A stretch of 64,000 nt of DNA from Fidelibacterota bacterium (GTDB taxonomy: Bacteria > Pseudomonadota > Alphaproteobacteria > Rhodospirillales > Rhodospirillaceae). Every line of letters starts with the position of its first letter. The first letter of the stretch is position 1. The translations under genes were made by a program, and so were the position numbers. The stretch covers positions 1 to 64,000 of the forward strand of contig CANJBL010000012.1 of NCBI GenBank assembly GCA_947472795.1, in the 5' to 3' direction. Under the pieces are notes generated by a model. It was given only the letters and a program-made list of their open reading frames with translations, had not been told where the DNA came from and ran no database searches. This document shows, one piece after another, positions 46,989 to 56,234 of the stretch.

Positions 46989-48020
46989 TTAGGGCATTTC
47001 CGAGCCGGAGGGCTGCTTGGTTTCGTCGTACCAGAAGGGCCGCGTGCCTTCGACTTTCTGTTCCTCGTAATCGGCGCCAGCAACCTGCCAATCTCCGCAG
47101 CCTTTGCAGATATTGGGAATGTCTTGCCAACGGTGCTCGCGGTGCGGCTTGCGCAGTTTTTCGTCGAGGATTTCCCACGCGCGCTTCACGGTGATCTCGC
47201 CCACGTTTCCGGCCTTGAACATGCCTTCGTAGTCCACGGCGCACGACACGACGGAGCCATCCTGGTGAATGGCCATGGTGTTGTTGCCCCAGGGGCAGGC
47301 GATGCGGAAATCGGTGTTGTGATCGATGGTTTCAGTGCGCACGGTGCCCGTGGCGGTCCACTCCAGCATCGGGCGGACTTTCACTTCGGCGCCGAAGGAC
47401 TGCCAGTGGGCGCGGTAAGCGGCGGCTTCGTGGGCATTCTCCTTCATCACCGAGAACTGCGCGGTGATGGTCGGATAGGTCTGACCCCGTTCCATGCGGC
47501 GCCGGCAAAGTTCTTCCACGGCCGGATAAACGACGTCCCACTTCGCCTTGGCGCGGATCTTCTCGAAGGTCTCCTTCGTGAATCCATCCAGGCTCAGGAT
47601 GAAGCGCTTCAAGGGCGAGCGCAGGACCTTCTCGATGTTGTCATCGCGGTCAAGCAGCGTGCCGTTGGAATTGAGCACAAGGTTTTTACATCCGACTTTG
47701 TCGGCATAATCCAGGCGGTCCCACAACTCATCGCCCATGATGAAGGCTTCGCCGTAGAACGTCGGCCAAATTTCGCACATCGGCATTTCCCGGCCGATTT
47801 CCTCAACGATCTTGTTGTAGAGGGCGCGGTCCATGTGCTGCTGCGGCCGGATCATTTCCCGGTGCGAGCAGTGAATGCACTTCAGGTTGCAGTACGAGGT
47901 GTTCTCGATAACGATCTGCGGCGGGAAGGGGTGCGGCTTCAGACGCGCTTCAATTTCGAGCAACTTCGAGCGACGGGCATCGTCCTCAAGGTGCTTCTTC
48001 AGAAGAGTAAACTGGCTCAA
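46989..48020 (-). CDS. Radical SAM protein with SPASM-type C-terminus (first of pair)
   Basis: 343 residues. Cys44-x3-Cys48-x2-Cys51 (CNLKCIHC) binds the AdoMet cluster. The C-terminal motif CPWGNNTMAIHQDGSVVSC, then CKGCGDW is SPASM-like. It is not a close duplicate of the next gene. Upstream, the 112-base gap 48021-48132 is strikingly AT-rich and holds a 6-bp inverted repeat AGGACT/AGTCCT (48052-48068); AGGAG precedes the start. An internal promoter there is possible. Confidence 0.88.
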   Translation of the reverse strand: MSQFTLLKKHLEDDARRSKLLEIEARLKPHPFPPQIVIENTSYCNLKCIHCSHREMIRPQQHMDRALYNKIVEEIGREMPMCEIWPTFYGEAFIMGDELWDRLDYADKVGCKNLVLNSNGTLLDRDDNIEKVLRSPLKRFILSLDGFTKETFEKIRAKAKWDVVYPAVEELCRRRMERGQTYPTITAQFSVMKENAHEAAAYRAHWQSFGAEVKVRPMLEWTATGTVRTETIDHNTDFRIACPWGNNTMAIHQDGSVVSCAVDYEGMFKAGNVGEITVKRAWEILDEKLRKPHREHRWQDIPNICKGCGDWQVAGADYEEQKVEGTRPFWYDETKQPSGSEMP

Positions 48021-48132
48021 AAGAAAGGCTCCTAGGCAGCAGACCGGAAAGAGGACTTATTCAGTCCTATTTATGGGAAACTTATATACAATATTCCTGA
48101 GAGAGTTAGAGAACTTATTCATTAATATCCTG

Positions 48133-49278
48133 CTAATCCAGGACTTCTTCCAACGTTTCGGCCACGATATCAACGTATTCCAGCGGCATGTTGGGATAGA
48201 AGGGCAGCGATAAAGTTGTATCGCCCAAACGTTCCGCGGCGGGATGGTCGCCCGCCTTACAGCCCAGGTTCTCCGTGAAATACGACAGAAGGTGGACGGC
48301 GCGATAGTTCACCACCACTTCGATGCCGCGCGCCATTAATGCCTGGAGCACCTCATCGCGCGGTTTCGACGTCAGCCAGATCGGATAGACGTGCCGGGCG
48401 TGGACAGCGTCGTTGGGGGTTCGCGGAAGCTCGATGCCGGAAATCTTGCCCAGGCGCTCGGCATAGCGCGCCGCCAGGGTATGCCGTTTGGCAAGGTTCG
48501 CCTGCAAACGGTCAAGCTGGGGGATGAGGATCGAGGCATCCACATTGCTCATGTTGTACTTCCAGCCCATGGTGACCATATCCCAGTGGGTATAGCCCTC
48601 TTTTGAGCGGTCGTAGGCGGTTTTGGTCATGCCGTGCAGGCGTATCAGACGCAGCTGCTCATAGAACGCGCCGTCATTCACAACCAGCGCGCCGCCTTCG
48701 CCGCAGGTCATGTTCTTCGTGGCATAGAAGCTGAAACAGGCGGCGTTGGAGAGCTGACCGGGGCGCACACCGTCCCGCACGCCCTCGATGCAATGCGCGG
48801 CGTCTTCTACAATGGCGAGACCATGGCGGTCTGCCACGGCGCGAAGGGCCCGCATATCGCACATCAGCCCATAGAGGTGCACGGGCAGGATGGCTTTTGT
48901 GCGCGGCGTAATGGCGGCCTCGACCGCCGCGGCATCGAGGTTGCCGGTATGGCGCTCGACATCCACAAATACAGGTGTCGCCCCGGCAGAGATGATGGCC
49001 GTGGCGGTGGCAATGAAGGTCATGGGCGTGGTGATCACTTCATCGCCCGGGCCAATGCCGAGGCCCAGCAGGCACATGTGCAACGCGCCAGTACAGCTGG
49101 TCACGGCGAGAGCATGTTTTGCGCCCAGAGCCGCGGCGAACTTCTGCTCGAATTCGGCAGTGACGGCGCCGGTGGTCAGGATGGGACCGGCCAGGACCTT
49201 GCGGAAGGCTTCAACCTCGGCCTCGCCCAGATCGTGCCGGAAAAAGGGGACTTTGGGGGAGTGTTTGGCCGCGGTCAT
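48133..49278 (-). CDS. DegT/DnrJ/EryC1 aminotransferase
   Basis: A 381-residue PLP sugar aminotransferase. Lys188 in SFYATKNMTCGEGG is the PLP lysine, so it should transaminate a keto sugar nucleotide. VEDAAHCIEG carries the PLP-binding Asp. It is followed upstream by a GNAT acetyltransferase 38 bases away, the same pairing as PseC-PseH or PerB-type N-acyl amino sugar routes. Together they suggest an N-acetylated 4-amino (or 3-amino) deoxy sugar. The 4-keto donor might come from the SDR at 39614. Confidence 0.9.
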   Translation of the reverse strand: MTAAKHSPKVPFFRHDLGEAEVEAFRKVLAGPILTTGAVTAEFEQKFAAALGAKHALAVTSCTGALHMCLLGLGIGPGDEVITTPMTFIATATAIISAGATPVFVDVERHTGNLDAAAVEAAITPRTKAILPVHLYGLMCDMRALRAVADRHGLAIVEDAAHCIEGVRDGVRPGQLSNAACFSFYATKNMTCGEGGALVVNDGAFYEQLRLIRLHGMTKTAYDRSKEGYTHWDMVTMGWKYNMSNVDASILIPQLDRLQANLAKRHTLAARYAERLGKISGIELPRTPNDAVHARHVYPIWLTSKPRDEVLQALMARGIEVVVNYRAVHLLSYFTENLGCKAGDHPAAERLGDTTLSLPFYPNMPLEYVDIVAETLEEVLD

Positions 49279-49316
49279 GGCTTCGCCCTGTTATCTTGCA
49301 GCCCACCGCACATGGG

Positions 49317-49871
49317 TCAGGGCGTGGGGTCCTTCATACCGGCAACCCAGGAGGGCTTCAACAGCGCCATGACGTTCACGTCGTGATGTCGGCCATCGAG
49401 AAAGAAGTGCTCCCGCATGACACCTTCAATTTTGAAACCGGCCTTGGAATAGAGCGATATTGCCCGCTCGTTGTAGGCCGGCACGTGCAAATAGATGCGG
49501 TGGAGGCGCAACATATTGAAGCCGTAGTCCAGCATGAACTGGACGGCATCCCAGCCCCGCCCGCCGCCCTGGTGTTGCTTATCCCCGATGATGATTCCAA
49601 AGCAGGCATTGGCCGAAATGAGATCAACCCCGACCAAGCTGGCGATGCCAATGAACGTGCTGCTTTGCTTATCCTCAATGGCGAAATAGACGTCCTTGTT
49701 GTCGGGCGCCATGGCGCGCATGTACCAGCTTTCTTCCATCGCCGTCGTCACGGGATAGCGGTAGCCCAGCGCGAAGTCTCTGACGGCGGGGTCATTGCGC
49801 CAGGCGCAACTCACGGCGCTGTCTTCCTTCCGCAGGGCGCGCAGCTTGATGACATTTGTTTCGTATTTCAT
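49317..49871 (-). CDS. GNAT N-acetyltransferase
   Basis: A 184-residue GNAT of the RimJ/PseH type. IGIIIGDKQ-like FGIIIGDKQHQGGGRGWDAV is the acetyl-CoA-binding loop; LHVPAYNERAISLYSKAGFKIEGV is the C-terminal signature. It likely acetylates the amino group placed by the DegT aminotransferase downstream of it. It lies 7 bases after the methyltransferase. Confidence 0.85.
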   Translation of the reverse strand: MKYETNVIKLRALRKEDSAVSCAWRNDPAVRDFALGYRYPVTTAMEESWYMRAMAPDNKDVYFAIEDKQSSTFIGIASLVGVDLISANACFGIIIGDKQHQGGGRGWDAVQFMLDYGFNMLRLHRIYLHVPAYNERAISLYSKAGFKIEGVMREHFFLDGRHHDVNVMALLKPSWVAGMKDPTP

Positions 49872-49878
49872 GGGGAAG

Positions 49879-50610
49879 TCAGCCGGATAAATGAGGGTTC
49901 AGCTTATACTTTGTCTGCATCGGCCATTCAGCAGCACGATCATGCATCCTGCGCCCAACGCACGAAATCCAGCTTTCAGGCAATGCTTCCTTGAAACGCG
50001 TCGTCGCCGGCAGTTTGACGAACTTCCGATCAAACGGCCCGCCGTGATAGGCCACAATATCTGTCACGAGCGTATGGCCGTTATCGACATAGAAGTCGTG
50101 ATAGAAGGTGGGGTTGAAATTGTAGAAGCCGTGATTGGGCACGTTGAAGGGGTTGTTGTGATAGATGAACCCGCCCACTTTCGCGAGCGAGAGGAAATTC
50201 TGCATCACCTGTCCGATATTGAAACAATGCTCGAGGGTGCCGCCGTCATAGACGATGTCAAACTTGCCCGCGAGCGCCGTGTCCAATGGCTTGTTCAGGT
50301 CTTGGATAATTTCGTTGCCGCGTACCTTGTTGATGTCGAGAAAGGTGATCTGTCCGCCAATGAGGGAAATGAAGTGCTCCGTTTCGATGATCCTATCCAG
50401 TTGTCCCTCAAGGCCGTGCCACTTGATGATGTTCTGGGAATCCGCCCGCTCCTGAACCGCGGCGGCTATGTCATTGCCGAAGAGCTCTTGCACCTGGGCG
50501 CGGCTCATCAGCATGTCCGGATATCCAACCGCGACGATTTGAAAGGGTCGGGAGGTGATGGCAGTCATAAGCTGCTTGATCGTCTCAAAACTGGTAGCGC
50601 CGAGTGCCAC
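49879..50610 (-). CDS. Class I SAM-dependent methyltransferase
   Basis: A 243-residue protein. The AdoMet fold is visible in QITFLDINKVRG (acidic loop) and FDIVYDGGTLEHCFNIGQVM, the post-motif of type-11 methyltransferases. Start GTG 50610 is set by AAGGA seven bases upstream; the longer frame to 50856 runs into the divergent gene. It is first of the six-gene minus-strand run. The substrate is presumably a sugar or glycan. The gap 50611-50760 to the divergent gene should hold both promoters. Confidence 0.75.
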   Translation of the reverse strand: MALGATSFETIKQLMTAITSRPFQIVAVGYPDMLMSRAQVQELFGNDIAAAVQERADSQNIIKWHGLEGQLDRIIETEHFISLIGGQITFLDINKVRGNEIIQDLNKPLDTALAGKFDIVYDGGTLEHCFNIGQVMQNFLSLAKVGGFIYHNNPFNVPNHGFYNFNPTFYHDFYVDNGHTLVTDIVAYHGGPFDRKFVKLPATTRFKEALPESWISCVGRRMHDRAAEWPMQTKYKLNPHLSG

Positions 50611-50760
50611 GTCAAATCCTTGTGAATAGGCGCTTTTAGGAGCGCCACCAGGAGACGGTCGAACTATCGCCCGGTAACCAGCAAAAAGTAAAGGTTTCGT
50701 CAAGTATGCGTGGTTAGCATCGGCAATTATTCTATGTGCCCCAGACAGCTGGACCGGACG

Positions 50761-52296
50761 ATGACCGAACTTGAGAAAACCATTTTTGACTTCGACGCCG
50801 CCGGCGATTTTCAGGGTCTGCAAACGTTCTATCTCGCGAATGAAGCGCCCCCCCAAGACTTCATTAACATCATATGGGCCCTTCTGAACCAGTCACGTTT
50901 CCGCAGCGCATATCTGCTGGGAAAGCTGATGTATTTGCGCGGCATTATCGGCCCCATCATCTCCCTCGCTATCTATTGCGGCGCCGTGGACGTGGGCAAT
51001 CAGGAGGACGCTGAACTCGGCAAAGAACAGCTGCGCCGGCTGTTTGAAGGCACGACGCCGGAAAAACAGGACCTCATTCAGCAGACGCTGGAGCCGTTTT
51101 TCATGAACGAGCTTTCCATCGCGATGACGGAGCCCGACATCACGCCGCGTATGATGAGGATCTTGAATGTCTGCCGCGAAGTTTCCCCAATTTTCCGCAG
51201 CATGTTCGATCTGAGCACAGTTTTGCCGGCGTTGGATATTGAAGAGCAGCGTGCGACGGGCAGATCAAAAGCGCGCTTGATTCCCCTGGCTTCGCCCCCG
51301 GCCGGCAAGCACGTGCGGCGAAAAGCTGTCGTAGCTGTGCGCGACCTCTTTTTCCCGCAATTCAACAACTCGCGGCGCTTTGAGATGGGACCGGCCATCG
51401 TCAATGCCATGCGCGCCTACAACTGGGACGCCGATTTTTTGGGCATGGACTTCAACGGGCGCGAGGAAAACGATTGCCGGCGTATTGTTGAAGCCTGCGT
51501 GGGTCGGGGCATAAATGTGATCGTGCTGGATGCGGTGATTTTGCACTTTCCCGAGTGCATCCAAATGATCGCCGAGATGCGCCGCGCTGCCCCCGACTTG
51601 AAAATCATTGGAATTTATTTCGATGCTTGGCCCGTCAAGGCCAAGCAGCTTAAGGAATCCTCGCTGCTCCTGGATTTGATATGGACGCTTAGCCCCGATC
51701 TGGAAGCGTGGCAGCAACCGGAATTCAACGGCAAGCTCTTCTTCGCGCCTTTTCCGCGTGGCGGCGATTTCGGCGGCCCCATCCTGCCGCTCCTTCCCAA
51801 GGCGACCTTCATCGGTGGTGTGGCCGGGTACAATTGGCATCGCGCGCTTTGGATCGCAGCCATGCGCACCGAGCAGATGCCTGTTGAGTCGCGCATGACG
51901 GAGTTCAAAACCGACGGCCTCAGCGCCATGGAAAGCTATGTCCTCTATATGCGCCGGTTCGCTGATAGCAGATGTTCACTGAATTTCAGCATGCGCTCGA
52001 ACATGACGTTTATCGTGACGGGCCGGTCATTCGACATTCCTGCCGTCGGCTCGCTTCTTGTGCATGAAAGATGCGCGGAGCTTGATTGCTACTTTATCGA
52101 GGGCGAACACTATCTGCCGTTCACCACGTTTGCCGAACTGCGCCAGGCGTTAAAGTTCATTCAAGAGCGCCCCGCCGAGGCCGAGGACATCAGGCGTCGC
52201 GGCAATGCTTTTTTCCGCGAGCGCTACCTCGACGACAAACTCATCGGCTATATGGACCAGGCGCTCTACCACGGTCCGGCGGCGTCAGTGACCTAA
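50761..52296 (+). CDS. Glycosyltransferase-like protein, CgeB-type C-terminus
   Basis: 511 residues. The N-terminal 180 are helical. The rest resembles CgeB and group 1-like GT-B proteins: AVVAVRDLFFPQFNNSRRFE, IIGIYFDAWPV, and near the end TGRSFDIPAVGSLLVHERCAEL with GEHYLPFTTFAELRQAL, the usual CgeB ending. ATG 50761 is chosen over a GTG at 50710. Its end overlaps the convergent radical SAM gene by 12 bases. Donor and acceptor are unknown. Confidence 0.7.
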   Translation: MTELEKTIFDFDAAGDFQGLQTFYLANEAPPQDFINIIWALLNQSRFRSAYLLGKLMYLRGIIGPIISLAIYCGAVDVGNQEDAELGKEQLRRLFEGTTPEKQDLIQQTLEPFFMNELSIAMTEPDITPRMMRILNVCREVSPIFRSMFDLSTVLPALDIEEQRATGRSKARLIPLASPPAGKHVRRKAVVAVRDLFFPQFNNSRRFEMGPAIVNAMRAYNWDADFLGMDFNGREENDCRRIVEACVGRGINVIVLDAVILHFPECIQMIAEMRRAAPDLKIIGIYFDAWPVKAKQLKESSLLLDLIWTLSPDLEAWQQPEFNGKLFFAPFPRGGDFGGPILPLLPKATFIGGVAGYNWHRALWIAAMRTEQMPVESRMTEFKTDGLSAMESYVLYMRRFADSRCSLNFSMRSNMTFIVTGRSFDIPAVGSLLVHERCAELDCYFIEGEHYLPFTTFAELRQALKFIQERPAEAEDIRRRGNAFFRERYLDDKLIGYMDQALYHGPAASVT

Positions 52297-53829
52297 CAGC
52301 CGTCTTTTGAGCTGCACCTTGCTCATGTTTTCCACGTTCGTGCGTTCCGTCGCGCCAAACCGCTTTTCGACCAAGTCGAGATAGGCCGGATTTTTGAAAT
52401 AGGCCGCCCAGGCATTGTCCCTGAAGCGAAGCACGTCGGCGGCGCTGACGTGCTTGGTGGGCAACGGTTGGCTGTCGTAAGAGAGAAATGCGTATCCCTC
52501 GAAAGAGTCCGGCAACTGCCAGTTATTCTTCTTTGCAATGTTGTGCATCGGGCTGCCGGGTAAAGCCTGGCAAGGATACATATTCGCCATCTCGGTATTG
52601 AGTTCCAAGGCAAGGTCGAGCGTGGCTTGCATGGTGTCGTTGTTATCGTCGGGGAAACCGAAGATATAATTGCTGATGATATTCAGGTCCGCGCCGCGGA
52701 TCGTGTTGCAGATCTCCCTGATATTCACATCTTTGAACGAGCCCTTGGAGACTTCCTGGCGCACAACTTGCGCGCCGGACTCGATCCCCAGAGCAAGCCA
52801 ATTGACGCCGGCTTTTTTGAACAGCTCCAGCGCGTCCTTGCGGACGGTATCGACGCGTGAATAGGCCCACATGTTGAAGTCAAAGCCTTCCGCCACAATC
52901 TCGCGCAGGATGGGTTCGTAGTATTTCCGGTTCAGGAAAAACATCTCATCGCTGATGCGCAATGTCTTGACGCCCATATCAGCCAGCTTGCGCATCTCGC
53001 GCATGACCCACGCCGGGCTCCAGAAGCGCATGCCTCTTGAATGGGAAGAATCAACACCGTCGTCGCTGTTGACGCGATTGACGATATTGATCATGCAGAA
53101 GTCGCAGCCGAAATTGCAGCCCAACGACGTGTAGATAGCCGCGAAAGGGGTTCTTTTGGCGTGGTCGAACTCCGCATGCCAGAAGTGTGCGCGGTATAAA
53201 TCCAGCGGCGACTTATTGTAAGGCAGCAGGTCCCAGGCGTAGCCCGGTAGATCGATGTCCATACGATCTTGCGGAACAATCTTTTCCGGCGGGTTCAATT
53301 TCAGTGCCGTCGGATCGGATGCATCGGGCTTGTACCCAATGCCCTTGATGTGTGCCCTATCGGAAGTAAGATTGCTTTTGAGAAGGTTGTGCAGCGCATA
53401 GACGCCTTCGTTGAGAAGGACGATGTCAATGCAGCCGTGCGCGAGCACCTCACGCGGCAAGGCTGACGTGTGCGAACCCACGAAGCAGATTTGCATCTGG
53501 GGGTCTTCGGCCTTGAGAGCCTTGGCGAGAGCCAGGGCGCCAATCATGCTTGTCGTGCCGGAATTAGGGTTCTGGCCATAGATGACAAAAACATTCAGAC
53601 GCGCCCGCGCGTCGATCACGCGGGCGACCGCCTGATCAAGGGTCAGACGTTCGGCGTCGCAATCGAGAATTCCCACCCCAAAACCTTTAGCGCGGCATGA
53701 CTCTGCCAGCAGGAGAGCCCATGTGGGCGGCTCAATGGCCGAATAGACCTTGGCCAGCTCCTGATACGCTTTTTCCGAACTATTGGGATTAATGAGGAGA
53801 ACGTCGAGTTGTGGACTAAGTGCAGTCAT
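52285..53829 (-). CDS. Radical SAM protein with cobalamin-binding-like N-terminus
   Basis: 514 residues of the B12-binding radical SAM architecture. An N-terminal Rossmann-like domain (about 1-180) begins DVLLINPNSSEKAYQEL, but the DxHxxG cobalamin motif is not evident. The radical core has Cys238-x3-Cys242-x2-Cys245 (CNFGCDFC) and GIESGAQVVRQEV. Members methylate unactivated carbons or catalyse other radical reactions on lipids, antibiotics and sugars. It stands alone between two convergent or divergent genes. C-methylation of a sugar is a possibility only. Confidence 0.8.
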   Translation of the reverse strand: MTALSPQLDVLLINPNSSEKAYQELAKVYSAIEPPTWALLLAESCRAKGFGVGILDCDAERLTLDQAVARVIDARARLNVFVIYGQNPNSGTTSMIGALALAKALKAEDPQMQICFVGSHTSALPREVLAHGCIDIVLLNEGVYALHNLLKSNLTSDRAHIKGIGYKPDASDPTALKLNPPEKIVPQDRMDIDLPGYAWDLLPYNKSPLDLYRAHFWHAEFDHAKRTPFAAIYTSLGCNFGCDFCMINIVNRVNSDDGVDSSHSRGMRFWSPAWVMREMRKLADMGVKTLRISDEMFFLNRKYYEPILREIVAEGFDFNMWAYSRVDTVRKDALELFKKAGVNWLALGIESGAQVVRQEVSKGSFKDVNIREICNTIRGADLNIISNYIFGFPDDNNDTMQATLDLALELNTEMANMYPCQALPGSPMHNIAKKNNWQLPDSFEGYAFLSYDSQPLPTKHVSAADVLRFRDNAWAAYFKNPAYLDLVEKRFGATERTNVENMSKVQLKRRLLGH

Positions 53830-54008
53830 CTAGATTGTGCCCCAGGAGCAGCTATGGCAGATCCTTTATAGGATAGGTGAATTGGCCGCTGGAAGAAACC
53901 GCCCTGCGCGGGAAGGGCGTAATTGCTCCATCCAAAGGTCGGGCACCTGATTGTCCATATACGGGTATTCGCATAAGAGAAGAAGGCGTTCCTGGAATTT
54001 CCGAGCAA

Positions 54009-55097
54009 ATGACCAATCTTGAACTCTCAAACATTACACTCCAGAAGCTGTGCGAAGAGCAGGGCGAGCCCTATCGCCACATAACATCCGGCGGCTTCGA
54101 CGGCCCTCGTAAGATCCGTACGATCGATGCCCCCATGTTGGTGAACTTTCACCGCGCCGACATGTACTGCGGTCGCGTGCGGGACGTGGTGGTATTTGGA
54201 AAAAGCTACGTGACGGATCAGCCGGGCAGAGGTGTTTTTCTCGGCCAATCCCACAGGGACTACAACCTCAACGCTTTTGCACAGTCATATGTTGAAGAAA
54301 TAGTCGCCGAGACCAGACAAAATCCCCTCATAGAAGAGGAATGTTGTTTTCTGGGCGGGGCTAAACCCTTTGGACATTTCATCTTCGAATATCTTTACCG
54401 GTTGCCCGCATTTGATGTTGCCGACCTTTCCAAAAGACTGCCGGTGATACTCTTCGATGATTTTCCGGAGGAGTGGGTATCGTTTCTAGAGCTATATGGC
54501 GTGCCGCCGCAGAACATCTTCAGGATACCAAGGTATCCTGCCGTCCGCTTTAAGAGCGTGTGGATAGCGCCGTGTCCGAATGCCTTAGGGCGAGATCGGA
54601 ACTATCGATTATGGGACGATGGTATTCACAAGCTTCGAAACACCCTGAGAGCGAACGCTCTGCAGGACAATCATCCGCCGGGACCAAAGCGACTTTTCCT
54701 TGGCCGTAAGGGGGCCGCTCACCGCCGGCTTTTGAACGAAGACGCGCTGTGGGAAATGCTCGCGGCACGCGAGTTTGAGAGGGCAGACTTTGTCGGATTG
54801 TCGGCGGCAGAGCAAGTTCGCCTCGTAGCGAATGCCCAGCTGATTGTTTCTGTGGTGGGCTCTGCAAGTCCCATCACTAGTTTTGCGCCCGACAACTGCA
54901 CCATCATAGAAATTCGTCCCCCAAACGTGGTTGGCGCATTGGGTTCGTTTGGATTTGCCGTCGTGATTGGCCAGCGGCTCAATTGGGTGGAGTCCAAAAT
55001 CCTTGCGTGGGATAGCTCAAAACCCCCTATTGATCAGGATACCGAAGTGGATATCGACAGCGTGCGGGATCTTGTTGATAGGGCGCTAAAGCCGTGA
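54009..55097 (+). CDS. Glycosyltransferase family 61 protein
   Basis: 362 residues. The GT61 pattern (DUF563) appears as GGAKPFGHFIFEYLYRLPAF (an N-GH-x7-P-like region), then RLFLGRKGAAHRRLLNE and the C-terminal AQLIVSVVGSASPITSFAP. Such inverting transferases add xylose or GlcNAc in eukaryotes and unknown sugars in bacterial glycan loci. ATG 54009 is taken; an in-frame ATG at 53877 would add 44 unlike residues. The 53830-54008 gap has no other feature. Base composition looks less GC-rich than the flanks. Confidence 0.75.
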   Translation: MTNLELSNITLQKLCEEQGEPYRHITSGGFDGPRKIRTIDAPMLVNFHRADMYCGRVRDVVVFGKSYVTDQPGRGVFLGQSHRDYNLNAFAQSYVEEIVAETRQNPLIEEECCFLGGAKPFGHFIFEYLYRLPAFDVADLSKRLPVILFDDFPEEWVSFLELYGVPPQNIFRIPRYPAVRFKSVWIAPCPNALGRDRNYRLWDDGIHKLRNTLRANALQDNHPPGPKRLFLGRKGAAHRRLLNEDALWEMLAAREFERADFVGLSAAEQVRLVANAQLIVSVVGSASPITSFAPDNCTIIEIRPPNVVGALGSFGFAVVIGQRLNWVESKILAWDSSKPPIDQDTEVDIDSVRDLVDRALKP

Positions 55098-55232
55098 TCC
55101 TCCGCCGCGCTCGGGTAGGCCATCTCGTTAATTTTGTTTAAGTAATTTGGTGTAATCTGCGATTTGCTCCAAAGTGAGAGCGGCGGCGGATTGTCGTCAA
55201 ATTGGGGTTCAAAACGCTGAACGGCCTCCGAC

Positions 55233-56234
55233 ATGCTGGCCGAGATTGATGAAAGAGTGGCCACCTTGACGAAAGAGGCAAAAGAGCACGCCCCGGCGCT
55301 TCTGTCGCGCCTGTACCGCGCCCTGTACCGCATACGCCGGGTAGAGGAAGACGTCGCCCGCATTTATCCCACGGACAAGATCAAAAGCCCTTCACATCTG
55401 TCGCTGGGACAGGAGTCTGTCTCGGTTGGGATTTGTGAAGCCTTGCGCAAAAGCGACATCGTCTTTGCGACGTACCGCAGCCATGCCGCTTACCTGGCCA
55501 AAGGCGGGGACATCAACCGCATGATTGCCGAACTCTATGGCAAAGAAGACGGCGCGGCGCGCGGCAAGTCCGGCTCCATGCATTTGATTGATATGAGCGC
55601 AGGCATGATGGGCACGTCGGCCATCGTCGGATCGACGATCCCGTTGGCGGTCGGTTACGCCCTCGCCGAGCGCATGAAGGGTAAGGACACGGTCGTTGTG
55701 GTGTTCTTCGGCGATGGCGCCATGGAAGAAGGTGTCTTTCATGAGAGCTTGAATTTTGCGGCGCTCAAGAAGGTGCCAGTCCTGTTCGTATGCGAAAACA
55801 ATACCTATGCCATTCACACGCCGCTGCACATGCGCGTGCCCAAACCCAATTTCCGTGAGCGCGTTGAGGCCTATCAGATCCCCACACGGCTGGTGGAGGA
55901 TGGGGACGTGCTGACCCTTCTGAAGGAAACGGAAGCCGCTGTTTCGCGCATTCGTGCCGGCGGCGGCCCGGAGTTCTTCGAAGTCATGACCATGCGCTGG
56001 TTGGAACACGTGGGGCCCGGCGACGATCTGCACCTGAATTATCGCACCAAAGCCGAGCTGGACTCTTGGAAGGCTAAAGACCAAGTGAAGCGCCTGGCAT
56101 CCATGCTGGCCCCTACCGAGCGCCAACGCGTCGAAGCCGACGTCGAAAGCGAAGTGGCTGCCGCTTTTGAGTTTGCGGAAAAGAGCCAGTACCCCGCCGA
56201 TCACGAATTATACGAGCACGTGTTCCATGACTAA
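55233..56234 (+). CDS. Thiamine-diphosphate E1 component, alpha subunit
   Basis: 333 residues like the E1 alpha of pyruvate or acetoin dehydrogenases. The ThDP motif GDGAMEEGVFHESLNFA ends in CENNTYAIHT; YRSHAAYLAKGGD and GKSGSMHLID are conserved. No lipoyl E2 or E3 gene is near, so it probably does not form a full 2-oxo-acid dehydrogenase. Set among sugar genes, it may act as a carboligase with the beta subunit, transferring a two-carbon unit from pyruvate or a ketose. It overlaps the beta gene by 8 bases. Confidence 0.88.
   Translation: MLAEIDERVATLTKEAKEHAPALLSRLYRALYRIRRVEEDVARIYPTDKIKSPSHLSLGQESVSVGICEALRKSDIVFATYRSHAAYLAKGGDINRMIAELYGKEDGAARGKSGSMHLIDMSAGMMGTSAIVGSTIPLAVGYALAERMKGKDTVVVVFFGDGAMEEGVFHESLNFAALKKVPVLFVCENNTYAIHTPLHMRVPKPNFRERVEAYQIPTRLVEDGDVLTLLKETEAAVSRIRAGGGPEFFEVMTMRWLEHVGPGDDLHLNYRTKAELDSWKAKDQVKRLASMLAPTERQRVEADVESEVAAAFEFAEKSQYPADHELYEHVFHD

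Noticed and set aside
44800-47194. Long plus-strand frames opposite asnB and the radical SAM genes
   Set aside because: The minus-strand genes carry intact catalytic motifs; the opposite frames lack any.
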